A stretch of 39,201 bases of DNA. Origin: an uncultured Collinsella sp. GTDB taxonomy: Bacteria > Actinomycetota > Coriobacteriia > Coriobacteriales > Coriobacteriaceae. The position numbers and the translations under genes are program-made. This document shows positions 25,573 to 34,072 of the stretch, in pieces. The notes beneath the pieces were generated by a model, which worked only from the letters and a program-made list of their open reading frames with translations, did not search any database and had not been told where the DNA came from. The number at the start of each line of letters is the position of its first letter. Position 1 is the stretch's first letter. The stretch spans positions 1 to 39,201 of the forward strand of contig CABUAT010000019.1 in NCBI GenBank assembly GCA_902489665.1. The letters are read 5' to 3'.

Positions 25573-27096
25573 CTACCTCACGTTGTCATTCATCGCGAAA
25601 GAGTTCTTCATGGCGCAGCTCGTGGTGTAAAGCACCTTGCCCAGCAGGGCATCGGTCTCCACGCGAACACGCTCGGCAAAGGCCTCGTTGGCGCGTGCAA
25701 GCTCGGCAGGCACCTCGACCTCGGGCAGAGCGGCTACGGCAGCGTCGACGTCATGGATCTGCTTGTGGCCCATGCCACCGATCTTCTCCTGATAATCCTC
25801 GACCGCGCGGCCGCACTCATGGAAACGGACGTCGGCCAGGGCACCGATCAGGCGGTTGGCCCAGTAGAAGTTTTCGGACGTCACGCGAGCCTGCGTGTCG
25901 GCATAGTACTCGGGCATGGTCTCGACGTTGGCGTACAGCGGAACCAGCGCGTTAAACGAGTTGGAGCCAAAGGCCATCCACTGCACGGCGCGATAGGCCG
26001 GCTGCGCATAGGGGCGCAGCTGCAACACGGCGAGCTGGCTGTTGCGGTTGATGCCGATGGGGCGATAGGCGCCGCGCGTGGCGGGCGTGCCCTTGCTGCC
26101 GTAGCAGTCGTACTCCGTGCCTTGGTAGTGGCTCGAAAGCACGTACTTGATGTCCTCGATGGTCACCTTGCGCTCGGGCACGCGGCTCCAGGGGATATCG
26201 TCGCTCTCGGGCGTGTAGTCGGCCTCGGGACCATCCCACACGTCGCTGGGGTTGAGGCAGCGCTGCATGTACCACGCGCGCGGCGTGTTGTAGACATGGT
26301 CGCTGTCGCTGTGCGAGCCAAAGGCCTCGCGCGGGTTAAAGACCGTCGCCGGACCGTCGCCCTCGACGCCCAGCGTCAGGTCCAGATGCCACTCGGCCAT
26401 CCAGGAGCGCAGGTCGGCCGAGCACATGTGGTCGGTCTGGGCGCCCTCGGCGTCATCCAGGTCAAAGCTGTCGATACCCAGCTGGTTGGGCATGGTCACA
26501 TAGGCGTCGTCAGGCACGCGCTTGGCAATCCAGTGGTGGCCGCCGATGGTCTCGAGCCACCAGATCTCGTCCACGTCGCTAAAGGCGATACCGTTGTTCT
26601 CGTAGGTGCCGTAGCGCTCGAGCAGGTCGCCCAAGATACGCACGCCGTCGCGGGCGGACTTGGCATACGGCAGCACCAGGGTCACCATGTCCTCCTCGCC
26701 CAAGCCACCGGACTGTGCCGGAACATATCCGTCCTCGCCCTCGTTGCCCTTGGCGGGCACATAGTCCACGAGCGGATCGGCACCGCGGACGCGCTCGTTG
26801 GTGGTGAGCGTCTCGGTTGCGGACATGCCAACATTGAGCTCGTTGAATCCGGCCTCGGCCCAGATACCGTGACCGGGAACGACGTCGGGGACGCTCGTGT
26901 AGCGCATGGGATTGTCGGGCAACTCAACGGTCAGGTGGCTCAGGACGCTCGTGTAGACACGCGGCTGCTCGTCGGGATGCACCACGCGCATGCGCTTGGG
27001 CTCAAACACCCCGTTGGACGAGTCCTCGTTGCGGGCGACCAGCGTCGACCCGTCGTAGCTCGCGTTCTTACCAACCAAAATCGTTGTGCACGGCAT
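25573..27096 (-). CDS. C69-family dipeptidase (PepD type)
   Basis: A 507-residue N-terminal-nucleophile peptidase. It begins MPCTTILVGKNASYDGSTLV, so Cys3 becomes the nucleophile after processing, and the DGSTLVARNED stretch is the family signature. Family members cleave a broad range of dipeptides. No signal peptide is visible, so it should be cytosolic. The second ATG (27096) is chosen because AGGAGG lies six bases upstream and would abut the first ATG at 27102. The MITE-like element lies about 80 bp upstream and may carry or disrupt control signals. Confidence 0.92.
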   Translation of the reverse strand: MPCTTILVGKNASYDGSTLVARNEDSSNGVFEPKRMRVVHPDEQPRVYTSVLSHLTVELPDNPMRYTSVPDVVPGHGIWAEAGFNELNVGMSATETLTTNERVRGADPLVDYVPAKGNEGEDGYVPAQSGGLGEEDMVTLVLPYAKSARDGVRILGDLLERYGTYENNGIAFSDVDEIWWLETIGGHHWIAKRVPDDAYVTMPNQLGIDSFDLDDAEGAQTDHMCSADLRSWMAEWHLDLTLGVEGDGPATVFNPREAFGSHSDSDHVYNTPRAWYMQRCLNPSDVWDGPEADYTPESDDIPWSRVPERKVTIEDIKYVLSSHYQGTEYDCYGSKGTPATRGAYRPIGINRNSQLAVLQLRPYAQPAYRAVQWMAFGSNSFNALVPLYANVETMPEYYADTQARVTSENFYWANRLIGALADVRFHECGRAVEDYQEKIGGMGHKQIHDVDAAVAALPEVEVPAELARANEAFAERVRVETDALLGKVLYTTSCAMKNSFAMNDNVR

Positions 27097-27179
27097 GCGC
27101 ATCCTCCTTGAGCGAAGAAATCAAACGATAACAGTGTATCGCTTCGGCGCAAAAAGGGCGAAACCACGGCCTCGGCAGC

Positions 27180-27417
27180 CCCCGTGGTCAAAAAATGCCA
27201 AATATGAGTACTGTCACAAATTTAGTGGCAGCAAATTGCACTGTTCCGGGCGCCGGGAATCCTCACCTGTCTAAAAACTGAGTCTAGTAATTCCCCATAC
27301 GTCCAATAAAATTGGCTCTTTAACGATATTACTTATCGCTAAAGAGCCAAAATGATCTCAAACATATGTGACTAACTTGGCAACAGTACTCATATTTGGC
27401 ATTTTTTGACCACGGGG
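27180..27417. mobile_element. MITE-like element with 35-bp perfect terminal inverted repeats
   Basis: Bases 27180-27214 are the exact reverse complement of 27383-27417. The 168-bp interior has no credible gene and is more AT-rich than the flanks. It contains a second hairpin (TTGGCTCTTTA ... TAAAGAGCCAA, about 27313-27351). The arms continue as imperfect repeats further inward. No target-site duplication is obvious. It fills most of the 355-bp gap between the C69 dipeptidase gene and folD. Confidence 0.75.
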
Positions 27418-27451
27418 TATCTAACCAACCCCCTAAACAGCCTCCAAACGC

Positions 27452-28306
27452 CTATTTTACCGCGCGCTCAGCCGCCTCGATCACGTGCTTGGCGAGAATT
27501 GCTGTCGTCACGGCACCCACGCCACCCGGCACGGGGGTGATTGCGCCAACAACCGGCTCCGCGGCATCAAAATCGACGTCGCCGACCAGCTTGCCAGCGG
27601 CTTCGTCCCAATTAATGCCAACATCGATAATCGCCTGGTCCTCGCGGACCGCATCTGCGCCAATCGTGCGCGCGCGTCCAACGGCGGCAACCACAATGTC
27701 GGCAGCACAGCACTCGGCGGCAAGATCGCGCGTATGCGTATGGCACGTCGTCACGGTTGCGTTGCGCGCCGTAAGCATGGCGGCAACGGGGCGGCCAATT
27801 ACCAGTGAGCGTCCGACCACGGCAACTTTGGCGCCGTCCAGCTCAACGCCGTAATGATCCAGCAAAGCAAGCACGGCTTCAGCTGTGCAGGGGGCAAAAC
27901 CCTCGCCGCGCCCCGAAAGCGTGGTGAGCAGCGAAGCCGGCGTCATGGAGTCAAGGTCCTTGGCGGGATCGAGCGCTGCGGCGACGGCGTTCTCGTCAAG
28001 GCCGGCGGGCAGCGGGCGAAACATCAGACAGCCATGAACAGCCGAGTCGGCATTGATGTCCTCGATGGCCGTCAACAGCTCGTCTTGCGAAACACCGGCA
28101 GGAAGCAACACGCGACGCGCCTCGATGCCAACCTTTTCGCAGCGTTTAAGGGCGCCGCGCTCGTAGGATAGGTCGTCCTCGCGTTCACCCACACGCACGA
28201 TAGCAAGCGTCGGAACAACACCGCGTTCGCGCAGCGCAGCGCAGCGGGCAGCGAGCTCCTCAGTCAAAGCGCGGGCGACGGGAGCACCCTTCAGTAGCTC
28301 AGCCAT
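27452..28306 (-). CDS. folD: FolD, methylenetetrahydrofolate dehydrogenase (cyclohydrolase site degenerate)
   Basis: A 284-residue FolD homologue. It keeps the NAD(P)-binding VVGRSLVIGRPVA and the C-terminal TPVPGGVGAVTTA. FolD normally both oxidises 5,10-methylene-THF and hydrolyses the methenyl product. Two cyclohydrolase residues are missing. In the YxxxK motif, Tyr48 is present but the lysine position is Ala52, and the usual GILVQLPLP segment reads GCLMFRPLP, without the Gln. The enzyme is probably a dehydrogenase only. fchA, encoding a separate cyclohydrolase, lies two bases upstream in the same operon. The start at 28306 has GAGGGG six bases upstream. Confidence 0.9.
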   Translation of the reverse strand: MAELLKGAPVARALTEELAARCAALRERGVVPTLAIVRVGEREDDLSYERGALKRCEKVGIEARRVLLPAGVSQDELLTAIEDINADSAVHGCLMFRPLPAGLDENAVAAALDPAKDLDSMTPASLLTTLSGRGEGFAPCTAEAVLALLDHYGVELDGAKVAVVGRSLVIGRPVAAMLTARNATVTTCHTHTRDLAAECCAADIVVAAVGRARTIGADAVREDQAIIDVGINWDEAAGKLVGDVDFDAAEPVVGAITPVPGGVGAVTTAILAKHVIEAAERAVK

Positions 28307-28308
28307 GG

Positions 28309-28941
28309 CTATCCCCTCTTTCTTGCAGCGTCGGAGGCGCGGCGCGCCAGCGCATCGGCGCGCGGCAACCATGTGTCGAGCAACTCATCACACGCCGTCT
28401 CGAGCTCCTCGGCGCGTGCACGATCCTTCATAGACGTGGTGTTCGCAAAGAGCGTCAAGCTCGCGCCCTGCATGGCGGCGCGGCAGAATACGGCGCCGCA
28501 CGCCACATCGGACAGCAGCTGACGCGAACCCTTGTCGGCCATGTCCTCGAGCAGCGCCAGTGCGCGCCCGCAGGCATCCATAATGCGATACGGCGGCATA
28601 GCGGCCACATGCAGCGCATCCTGAATCGCAGCCGGTCGGGCCGGGTCCTCACGCGGAATACCGTACGCAGCGGACACCTGGCCGTACGCACGAACGTCCT
28701 CGGCGACCAGACCCACAAGCTCCTGCGCCAACTCGTCTGCCTGGGCAAACGCACGCGTCAGGTCATCCGCACGATCAGCAAGCGCGGGATTGGTCGCACC
28801 GTAGCGGGCAACCATTCCGCACAGCGAGGCGCCCAGCGCGCCCACAAAAGCGCTCGCGCTGCCACCACCGGGAACTGGCTCGCGCGCGGCCAGCGCCTCG
28901 GCAAAACCGCGACAGGTTTTATCCATCATCTCTTGGCTCAT
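28309..28941 (-). CDS. fchA: Methenyltetrahydrofolate cyclohydrolase FchA
   Basis: A 210-residue member of the cyclodeaminase/cyclohydrolase family, with the N-terminal signature PVPGGGSASAFVGALGASL (about 23-41) and an otherwise helical sequence. It converts methenyl-THF to 10-formyl-THF, or formimino-THF to methenyl-THF in the cyclodeaminase version. Linkage to a FolD with a damaged cyclohydrolase site favours the former. The ATG at 28941 has GAAGGTG nine bases upstream. The promoter lies at 28964-28994. Confidence 0.9.
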   Translation of the reverse strand: MSQEMMDKTCRGFAEALAAREPVPGGGSASAFVGALGASLCGMVARYGATNPALADRADDLTRAFAQADELAQELVGLVAEDVRAYGQVSAAYGIPREDPARPAAIQDALHVAAMPPYRIMDACGRALALLEDMADKGSRQLLSDVACGAVFCRAAMQGASLTLFANTTSMKDRARAEELETACDELLDTWLPRADALARRASDAARKRG

Positions 28942-28963
28942 ACGCACACGCACCTTCAAGTCA

Positions 28964-28994
28964 TATATATCGGTCGGGCGGCCGACGTCGGCCG
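28964..28994 (-). promoter_or_regulatory. fchA-folD promoter with GC-rich palindromic operator
   Basis: TATATA (28964-28969, minus strand) is a likely -10 box, giving a leader of about 16 bases. The -35 position falls inside a perfect 16-bp palindrome, CGGCCGACGTCGGCCG (28979-28994). A dimeric regulator bound there would affect polymerase directly. Confidence 0.45.
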
Positions 28995-29320
28995 ACCGCA
29001 TCGATCACGTAATGGTGCTAAGTCTAGCCCATAAGTACGCGAGCGTCAGCGCACCTGGCCATCGCGGATTTCTATGGCACACGATAGGCCATGTCAACGC
29101 AAACATGGGACACATGGCCCACCTTTCGAGACTCCCGAGCAGCACAAGCTGGGGCATATCTATAAGTAAGGAACCCGTTGGGGAACGGCCGCGCAACGGC
29201 CACAAGCGATGAACGGAGGCATAAGTCGCACAGTACACAGAGACATCCGCCGCCAGCGCAATCAGTACCCCAACAGCATGCGGCGCCGTGATGTCATCAG
29301 CAGACAAGGAGGACGCCACC
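28995..29320. other. Intergenic region upstream of the first lipoprotein gene
   Basis: No gene is credible here. It carries the 18-base motif TGGGACACATGGCCCACC at 29106-29123, shared with the second lipoprotein gene. A possible -10 (CTATAA near 29160) leaves a leader of about 150 bases, within which GC-rich stems can form. Otherwise nothing is recognised. Confidence 0.4.
29106..29123 (+). promoter_or_regulatory. Shared upstream motif, copy 1
   Basis: TGGGACACATGGCCCACC is identical to 30069-30086 and precedes the paralogous lipoprotein genes in both cases. It contains imperfect dyad symmetry (TGGG-C ... G-CCCA), which suits an operator or activator site. This copy is 197 bases before its start codon. 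Confidence 0.5.
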
Positions 29321-29917
29321 ATGATGAAAAAGACCCTATCAATCCTTTCCCTTTGCATCGCCCTCTTTGCCGCGCTCGCCCTTGTGGGCTGCGGCGGGAG
29401 CGCATCGGGCGGCGGCAGCGCCCCCAAGAGCGAGAGCAAGGAAAAGGCCCCCGTCGCCAAGAAGACCGACTACATCTGGTTTAAGGTCGAGATGCCCGAG
29501 GGCGTCGGCGTAAGCGACTCTGCCGGCAAGAATGCCGACAGGGTCCAGCTCACCTTCCCCGAAGACGAGAACGCCACGGTTGACCGCCTTATACCTGTTT
29601 GGGAAGAGAAGATGACGGCAGAAGAGGCTCTTGCCGATGAAGGTCGAAAGAGCAGCATGTTCCAGTGGGAAGTTGGCGACCCCGTCGAGTACAACGGCAG
29701 GACATGGCTCACCGGAACGTGCAAGGACAACCGCGGCACCCATACCTATCTCTTTACCGACGTTGAGCCGGGAAGCGTCTGCGTTCTCATCGCGAACTTC
29801 GACCTGCACAAGAAAGAAGCCGAGGCGCTTCTCAACTCCATCGAGTTCCCCGACGACATGAAGAAAGCAGTTGACGAGGCACGTGAAGTCGAGATTTCGA
29901 GCATCGAGATCAAGTAA
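29321..29917 (+). CDS. Lipoprotein of unknown function, copy 1
   Basis: A 198-residue lipoprotein. It has a basic N-terminus, a hydrophobic stretch and the lipobox LVGC (Cys near residue 24), then a Gly/Ser/Lys linker and a globular domain that starts YIWFKVEMPEGV and ends in the acidic SSIEIK. It shares this domain architecture with the next gene (WFKVE-PEGV; YNG-TW; YLFTDVEPGSV versus YFTDVDGGSV). No characterised family was recognised. AAGGAGG lies eight bases before the ATG at 29321. It is likely attached to the outer face of the membrane. Confidence 0.8.
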   Translation: MMKKTLSILSLCIALFAALALVGCGGSASGGGSAPKSESKEKAPVAKKTDYIWFKVEMPEGVGVSDSAGKNADRVQLTFPEDENATVDRLIPVWEEKMTAEEALADEGRKSSMFQWEVGDPVEYNGRTWLTGTCKDNRGTHTYLFTDVEPGSVCVLIANFDLHKKEAEALLNSIEFPDDMKKAVDEAREVEISSIEIK

Positions 29918-29930
29918 CGGGGCACCCGTA

Positions 29931-30021
29931 CGCGCCTACGCGAACCCGCGTAGGCGCGCCCCATTAAAACAACGGGCGCCCAACCCGGGGAGGGCCGACA
30001 GCATCGGCCCTCCCCTCTTTT
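29931..30021 (+). terminator. Two consecutive hairpins after the first lipoprotein gene
   Basis: A perfect 12-bp stem (CGCGCCTACGCG at 29931-29942 with 29947-29958) is followed by a second 12-bp stem (29987-29998 with 30004-30015) and CTCTTTT. The second hairpin is the likely intrinsic terminator. Confidence 0.85.
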
Positions 30022-30068
30022 GCGCCCTCGCATATTGCCACTTGTCGGCGCAAATCCTGCCCCCAGAA

Positions 30069-30086
30069 TGGGACACATGGCCCACC
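30069..30086 (+). promoter_or_regulatory. Shared upstream motif, copy 2
   Basis: This is the same 18 bases as at 29106-29123, here 72 bp before the second lipoprotein ATG. A weak -10 (TAAAGA near 30111) follows at a different spacing from copy 1, so the motif is more likely a protein-binding site than a core promoter. Confidence 0.5.
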
Positions 30087-30158
30087 CGAATGAGCTGCTC
30101 ACGCGTACAGTAAAGACAGGTAATCCATGGGCGGTTACAGATCGAGGAGGACACGACC

Positions 30159-30752
30159 ATGAAAAAGAAGGCCTTTGCGATTCTCACCCTCTGCATGAGT
30201 CTTTTTGCCGCGGTTGCCCTGGTGGGTTGCGGCGGAAGCGGCGGCGCTACCGGCAGTGGCGGTGGCGGCGGCGCAGAAAAGCCAGCCGTGGATATGAGGA
30301 CCGACTTCATTTGGTTTAAGGTCGAGGTCCCCGAGGGCGTCGAGATCACCGACGTCGCAGGCGACACTGCCGACAGGGCCCAGTTTAAGTTCACCGAGAG
30401 CGAGCACGCCAGCGATCGCTTCATCCCCGTCTTCGATCCTGACAAGAACGCCGACGAGCTGTTCGACTACGAGGCAAAGTGGAATGCCAGCTTTGAGTGG
30501 ACCGAGAATGACCCCGTCAAGTACAACGGCAAGACTTGGCGCAACGCTTCCTATACACACTCGGGCGGCGTAACGACCGAATACTTCACCGACGTTGACG
30601 GCGGCAGTGTGTATGTGCGTATCGACAACGTCGAGGAGCACAAGGACGCCGTCGAGACCATGATGAAGTCTCTGGAATTTGCCGACGACATCGCCGAGGC
30701 CAAGACCGAGGCCATGGACGTCAAGCTCGACGATATCGAGATCAAGCGCTAA
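30159..30752 (+). CDS. Lipoprotein of unknown function, copy 2
   Basis: A 197-residue lipoprotein with MKKK, a hydrophobic stretch and lipobox LVGC (Cys24). A Gly-rich linker is followed by the same globular domain as the preceding gene (FIWFKVEVPEGVEITD to DDIEIKR). The two are tandem paralogues, but their sequences have drifted well apart, which suggests an old duplication with divergence of function. GAGGAGG precedes the ATG. Each copy has its own upstream motif and terminator, so they are separate transcription units. Confidence 0.8.
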   Translation: MKKKAFAILTLCMSLFAAVALVGCGGSGGATGSGGGGGAEKPAVDMRTDFIWFKVEVPEGVEITDVAGDTADRAQFKFTESEHASDRFIPVFDPDKNADELFDYEAKWNASFEWTENDPVKYNGKTWRNASYTHSGGVTTEYFTDVDGGSVYVRIDNVEEHKDAVETMMKSLEFADDIAEAKTEAMDVKLDDIEIKR

Positions 30753-30824
30753 GCGACTGGCGAGCGCAACGGGAAACACGGTCGCAGTGCAAACAAGCGA
30801 CGGTACCCCAGCGCTTCGTACCCA

Positions 30825-30856
30825 GGGAGGGCCGGTAAACCGACCCTCCCTTTCTT
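30825..30856 (+). terminator. Intrinsic terminator of the second lipoprotein gene
   Basis: GGGAGGGCCGG (30825-30835) pairs with CCGACCCTCCC (30840-30850) with one mismatch, followed by TTTCTT. The stem sequence resembles that of the terminator after copy 1. Confidence 0.85.
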
Positions 30857-31057
30857 ATGCCGGTAGCCAACGAACGCGAGGATGCCGGACGCCGGAACCG
30901 CTCCAAATGTAGCAACAGTACGAAAACGACAAACACCACAACACGTCCGCCCGCCGATTTATTGCGCCGCGCAGACAATTAAACCAGCATCTTTAAACAT
31001 CTGAGCAGTATAGTGACCAAAACTATCGCATAACCGCACTCTGCGAATGGAGAAGTT
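30857..31057 (+). other. Upstream region of the PI-PLC-like gene
   Basis: No gene is seen. TATAGT (31009-31014) could be a -10 box, but the -35 position is poor. The first part is an A/C-rich stretch without notable structure. Confidence 0.3.
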
Positions 31058-33541
31058 ATGACCGAACATCACGCCATCAGCCGCCGAGCATTTACGTTGG
31101 GCCTTGGACTCGCGGCGTTGTCGCCACTTGCAAGCCTGCCCGAAACCGCCATGCTGGGCATTAGCCCGCGGGCAGCCTTTGCGGACGGCACGGCCGGGCC
31201 AGCAGTCAGCCTCGACAATTTCGTCATTCGCCTTCGCCCCGCGGGCTATTTTCGTACCGCAAGCGTTAACGAAGACGGCAACGTCATCGGCAACGTCTGC
31301 CATCTGTTTAATGACGGCACGTCCAGCAAGCTCATCCTTGAGAACGTAACGACCAAGAATGACGATACAAACTGGTATGCTATCCGCACCTTGCTCAATT
31401 TCGAAGAGCATAAAAAGACGGGCTACAGCATTTGGTCGGTCGACGACGACTCGGACAAAGAAGGAAAGGTCATCCACGTATGGGGCGGCGAGTATGACAA
31501 CAAGCCCAGCCGCGCTTTTGCGTTCGAGCGTCAGTTAGACGGAACCTATATCATCCGAGACCGCACCGTCGAGAAAAACGACAAGAAAAAAACCATTAAA
31601 TACCTGGCAATAGAATCGAACGGCAAAGACCAGGACAACAACAAGATCTGCCATAAGAGTGAGAGCATTCCGTGGGAGCTCGAACTTATCGGTTACGACA
31701 TGGGCAAGACCAATGCCACGGTTAGCAGCCTCGACTGGAAGACATATAGCAGCTACGTCGATGGGCCATGTTGGATGGGCAACGTCCACGACAACAAGTT
31801 CCTCGACGAGCTGAGCATCCCGGGTACGCACGATTCGGGCACCTGCAGTGTTGACAACGACACCGAGCCTCAAACCTCGCAAGTAAAATGCCAGCAGGAT
31901 TACATCCCCACGCAGTTACTCGAAGGCATTCGCTATTTTGATATTCGTCTCGGAAAGGGCGATGACCCCGGCATCGACCACGGAGGTTTCTATCTGTTTA
32001 AAAAAGACGGGAACTTTTTGCATCTTTCCGATGTCATAGGCTACTTCACAACGTTTTTGAAGGAAAACCCGACAGAGGCGCTCATCATGCTCGTGTCGCG
32101 CGGCAATGACGAGGCCACCGATGAGGGTATTACGACGGCTTTCGCCAAGGTTATGGATGAGAACCCCGACCTGTTCTACACATCGAGCCGCGTCCCCACG
32201 CTAGGCGAGGTGCGCGGAAAGATCGTCCTGCTGCGTCGATTTAGGCTCGCCGGCAACAGTGTAAGCGGCCACACGTGGGGCCTCGACCTTACCGAATGGG
32301 ATGACAAGGCCAAGGCTCACTCCGACAGCACTACCATGTGTCTCGTCCAAGACGCGCGGGGCTTTGAGGAGACCGACGACGCCGGCACCAAAGAACCCTA
32401 TTGCACCAAGGTATACGCCCAGGACAAGTACAAGCTCTCGGGAACCGACAAGCTCATCTGGGTCGATAATGCGCTGAAGAAAACGACCGAACTCACGCGC
32501 GGCAACGTGGACGTCGAGGACGCTGACGGGGCAAAGGTGCAAGTCCAGGAGCGTTGCTGGTCTATCAACTACACCAGCTGCACGGGCTTGTCGCACGGAG
32601 GCAATCCTTTTACCTCGGCACGAGTAGTCAACGAGCATCTGTATAAGAGCCAGTACATCAACCCCAGCGGCAACGAGAAAACAAACTCGGATTGCCTCAA
32701 GCACATTGGCATTATCGCATCCGACTTTGTTGATGCGGCACTGGCCCGAAGCATCTACCAGCGCAATTACGACGCAAAGCACAAGCCGACAGTTTCGTGC
32801 TGCCTCCCGGACCGCATGCGCATGACGTATGGCAACTCGCTGAGTGAAGCTTCGCTCCAGGGCGGCAAGACCGTTGGCGAGGGCCATTTCCGCCTCGTCG
32901 ACAGCAGCAATGTACTCAACGTGGCAGCCTCGGGCCATGCGTTTGCCATCGAATACGTGGATGTCGACGCCCAGGGCAACGAGACCGTTACGGGGCTGCA
33001 GGGCTCTGTGCCCATCGATATCGATCCACGCGCGCTGACGCCCCATTTTGAGGGACTCGAAGGCCTTAAGGCCGGCGAAGACGTGCGCGCCAAGATTGCG
33101 GCATCACTCGAGGGCAAGCTCGAAACCGATGCCTGCACGGCCCAGCTCGAGTTTGTGCACGACGCGAACGGCGCTCCGGGCACAGCAATGGCCGAGGGCG
33201 AAACATTTGCCGCAGGAACGTACTGGGTGCGCGTGAACGGTCTCTTGGGCAACGCGGCGCAAAACTACACGCTCGCCAGCGACGGAGCCGCAAGCTTTAC
33301 CGTAGCGGCCTCGGACAGTGCAGGCGGCACCGGCACCGGCAGCGGCACGGGTTCCAACGCAGGCAGCGCTGATAAGAACGGTAAGGGTAACAAGGGCAAG
33401 GGCTCGGGCGGAAAACTCGCCGACACGGGCGACGGCTCCGGCATTGCCGCCGGGCTCGCCGCTGCCGCCATGGCGACAACGGTTGCCGGCGCGGCGATGC
33501 TTGCCAGTGACGGTGAAAACAACGAGGACGTTGTCGAATAG
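31058..33541 (+). CDS. Tat-exported PI-PLC-like phospholipase with surface-anchor tail
   Basis: An 827-residue exported protein. The N-terminus has a twin-arginine signal (ISRRAFTLGLGLAAL). Residues about 50-215 form a lectin-like beta-trefoil-type region. The PLC X-domain begins near 235, with LSIPGTHDSG (His258), EGIRYFDIRLG (289-299) and DHGG (His308), the two catalytic histidines and flanking residues of bacterial phosphatidylinositol-specific PLC. A beta-sandwich-like C-terminal part and a Gly/Ser/Lys linker precede LADTG (787-791), a hydrophobic stretch and an acidic tail. This resembles a sortase signal, but with Ala for Pro and no basic end. It would cleave PI-type lipids or GPI anchors outside the cell. 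GGAG lies five bases before the ATG. Confidence 0.88.
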   Translation: MTEHHAISRRAFTLGLGLAALSPLASLPETAMLGISPRAAFADGTAGPAVSLDNFVIRLRPAGYFRTASVNEDGNVIGNVCHLFNDGTSSKLILENVTTKNDDTNWYAIRTLLNFEEHKKTGYSIWSVDDDSDKEGKVIHVWGGEYDNKPSRAFAFERQLDGTYIIRDRTVEKNDKKKTIKYLAIESNGKDQDNNKICHKSESIPWELELIGYDMGKTNATVSSLDWKTYSSYVDGPCWMGNVHDNKFLDELSIPGTHDSGTCSVDNDTEPQTSQVKCQQDYIPTQLLEGIRYFDIRLGKGDDPGIDHGGFYLFKKDGNFLHLSDVIGYFTTFLKENPTEALIMLVSRGNDEATDEGITTAFAKVMDENPDLFYTSSRVPTLGEVRGKIVLLRRFRLAGNSVSGHTWGLDLTEWDDKAKAHSDSTTMCLVQDARGFEETDDAGTKEPYCTKVYAQDKYKLSGTDKLIWVDNALKKTTELTRGNVDVEDADGAKVQVQERCWSINYTSCTGLSHGGNPFTSARVVNEHLYKSQYINPSGNEKTNSDCLKHIGIIASDFVDAALARSIYQRNYDAKHKPTVSCCLPDRMRMTYGNSLSEASLQGGKTVGEGHFRLVDSSNVLNVAASGHAFAIEYVDVDAQGNETVTGLQGSVPIDIDPRALTPHFEGLEGLKAGEDVRAKIAASLEGKLETDACTAQLEFVHDANGAPGTAMAEGETFAAGTYWVRVNGLLGNAAQNYTLASDGAASFTVAASDSAGGTGTGSGTGSNAGSADKNGKGNKGKGSGGKLADTGDGSGIAAGLAAAAMATTVAGAAMLASDGENNEDVVE

Positions 33542-33570
33542 GCAAGCCGGCCTTTTAGACACATCGACTC

Positions 33571-33610
33571 AATCGGGGGCGCAGAACACCGTTCTGTGCC
33601 CCCGATTTTT
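33571..33610 (+). terminator. Terminator between convergent genes
   Basis: A 16-bp stem with one wobble pair (AATCGGGGGCGCAGAA arm, 33571-33586) is followed by TTTTTACC. It ends the PI-PLC gene and may also serve the minus-strand PH-like gene. Confidence 0.9.
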
Positions 33611-33635
33611 ACCTTGGCCCGAACGCCGCTATCGG

Positions 33636-33905
33636 CTACATCACCATGTTCAGCGCGTTAACAAACTCCTGGGCCTTCGCACGGCTGTTCAGGCTAAAGA
33701 CGCAAGCGGTCAACAGACGATTGCGCAGAAAAACATCGCGGCCTTTGATTCTATTGACGCCCGTAATGTCCTTAAGATAAACAATCTCGGTGTGCTTGCC
33801 GCCAAAAGTGCCCTTCTTGAGTACCTCAATGCGGTTAGGGTAGATCTTGACGTCTTTATACCTACCCGAACCTTTGTCCTGGAATAGCAGCGTGTTGTTG
33901 TCCAT
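33636..33905 (-). CDS. Small bacterial PH-like domain protein
   Basis: An 89-residue protein. It has alternating beta strands (VKIYPNRIEVLKKG, TEIVYLKDITGVNRI, LTACVFSLN) and a final amphipathic helix (AQEFVNALN). That is the layout of bacterial pleckstrin-homology-like domains. No membrane segment is present. The ATG at 33905 has GGGAG eight bases upstream; the 15 extra codons of the longer frame lack a site. Its partner and function are unknown. It is convergent with the PI-PLC gene. Confidence 0.72.
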   Translation of the reverse strand: MDNNTLLFQDKGSGRYKDVKIYPNRIEVLKKGTFGGKHTEIVYLKDITGVNRIKGRDVFLRNRLLTACVFSLNSRAKAQEFVNALNMVM

Positions 33906-34072
33906 ACACGTCACTCCCGTGGGGTTCGCTAAAACTGTCTCTATGGCCACATTTTAGTCACCGCAAGGCCCCATGCGATGATGTCAGACAGCACAGCAAT
34001 TCGTGTCCGCGCGAGGCTTTAAACTAAATTCGATAAAGATGCATTCCACAAGAGGAAAGCGGGGCGACAGTG

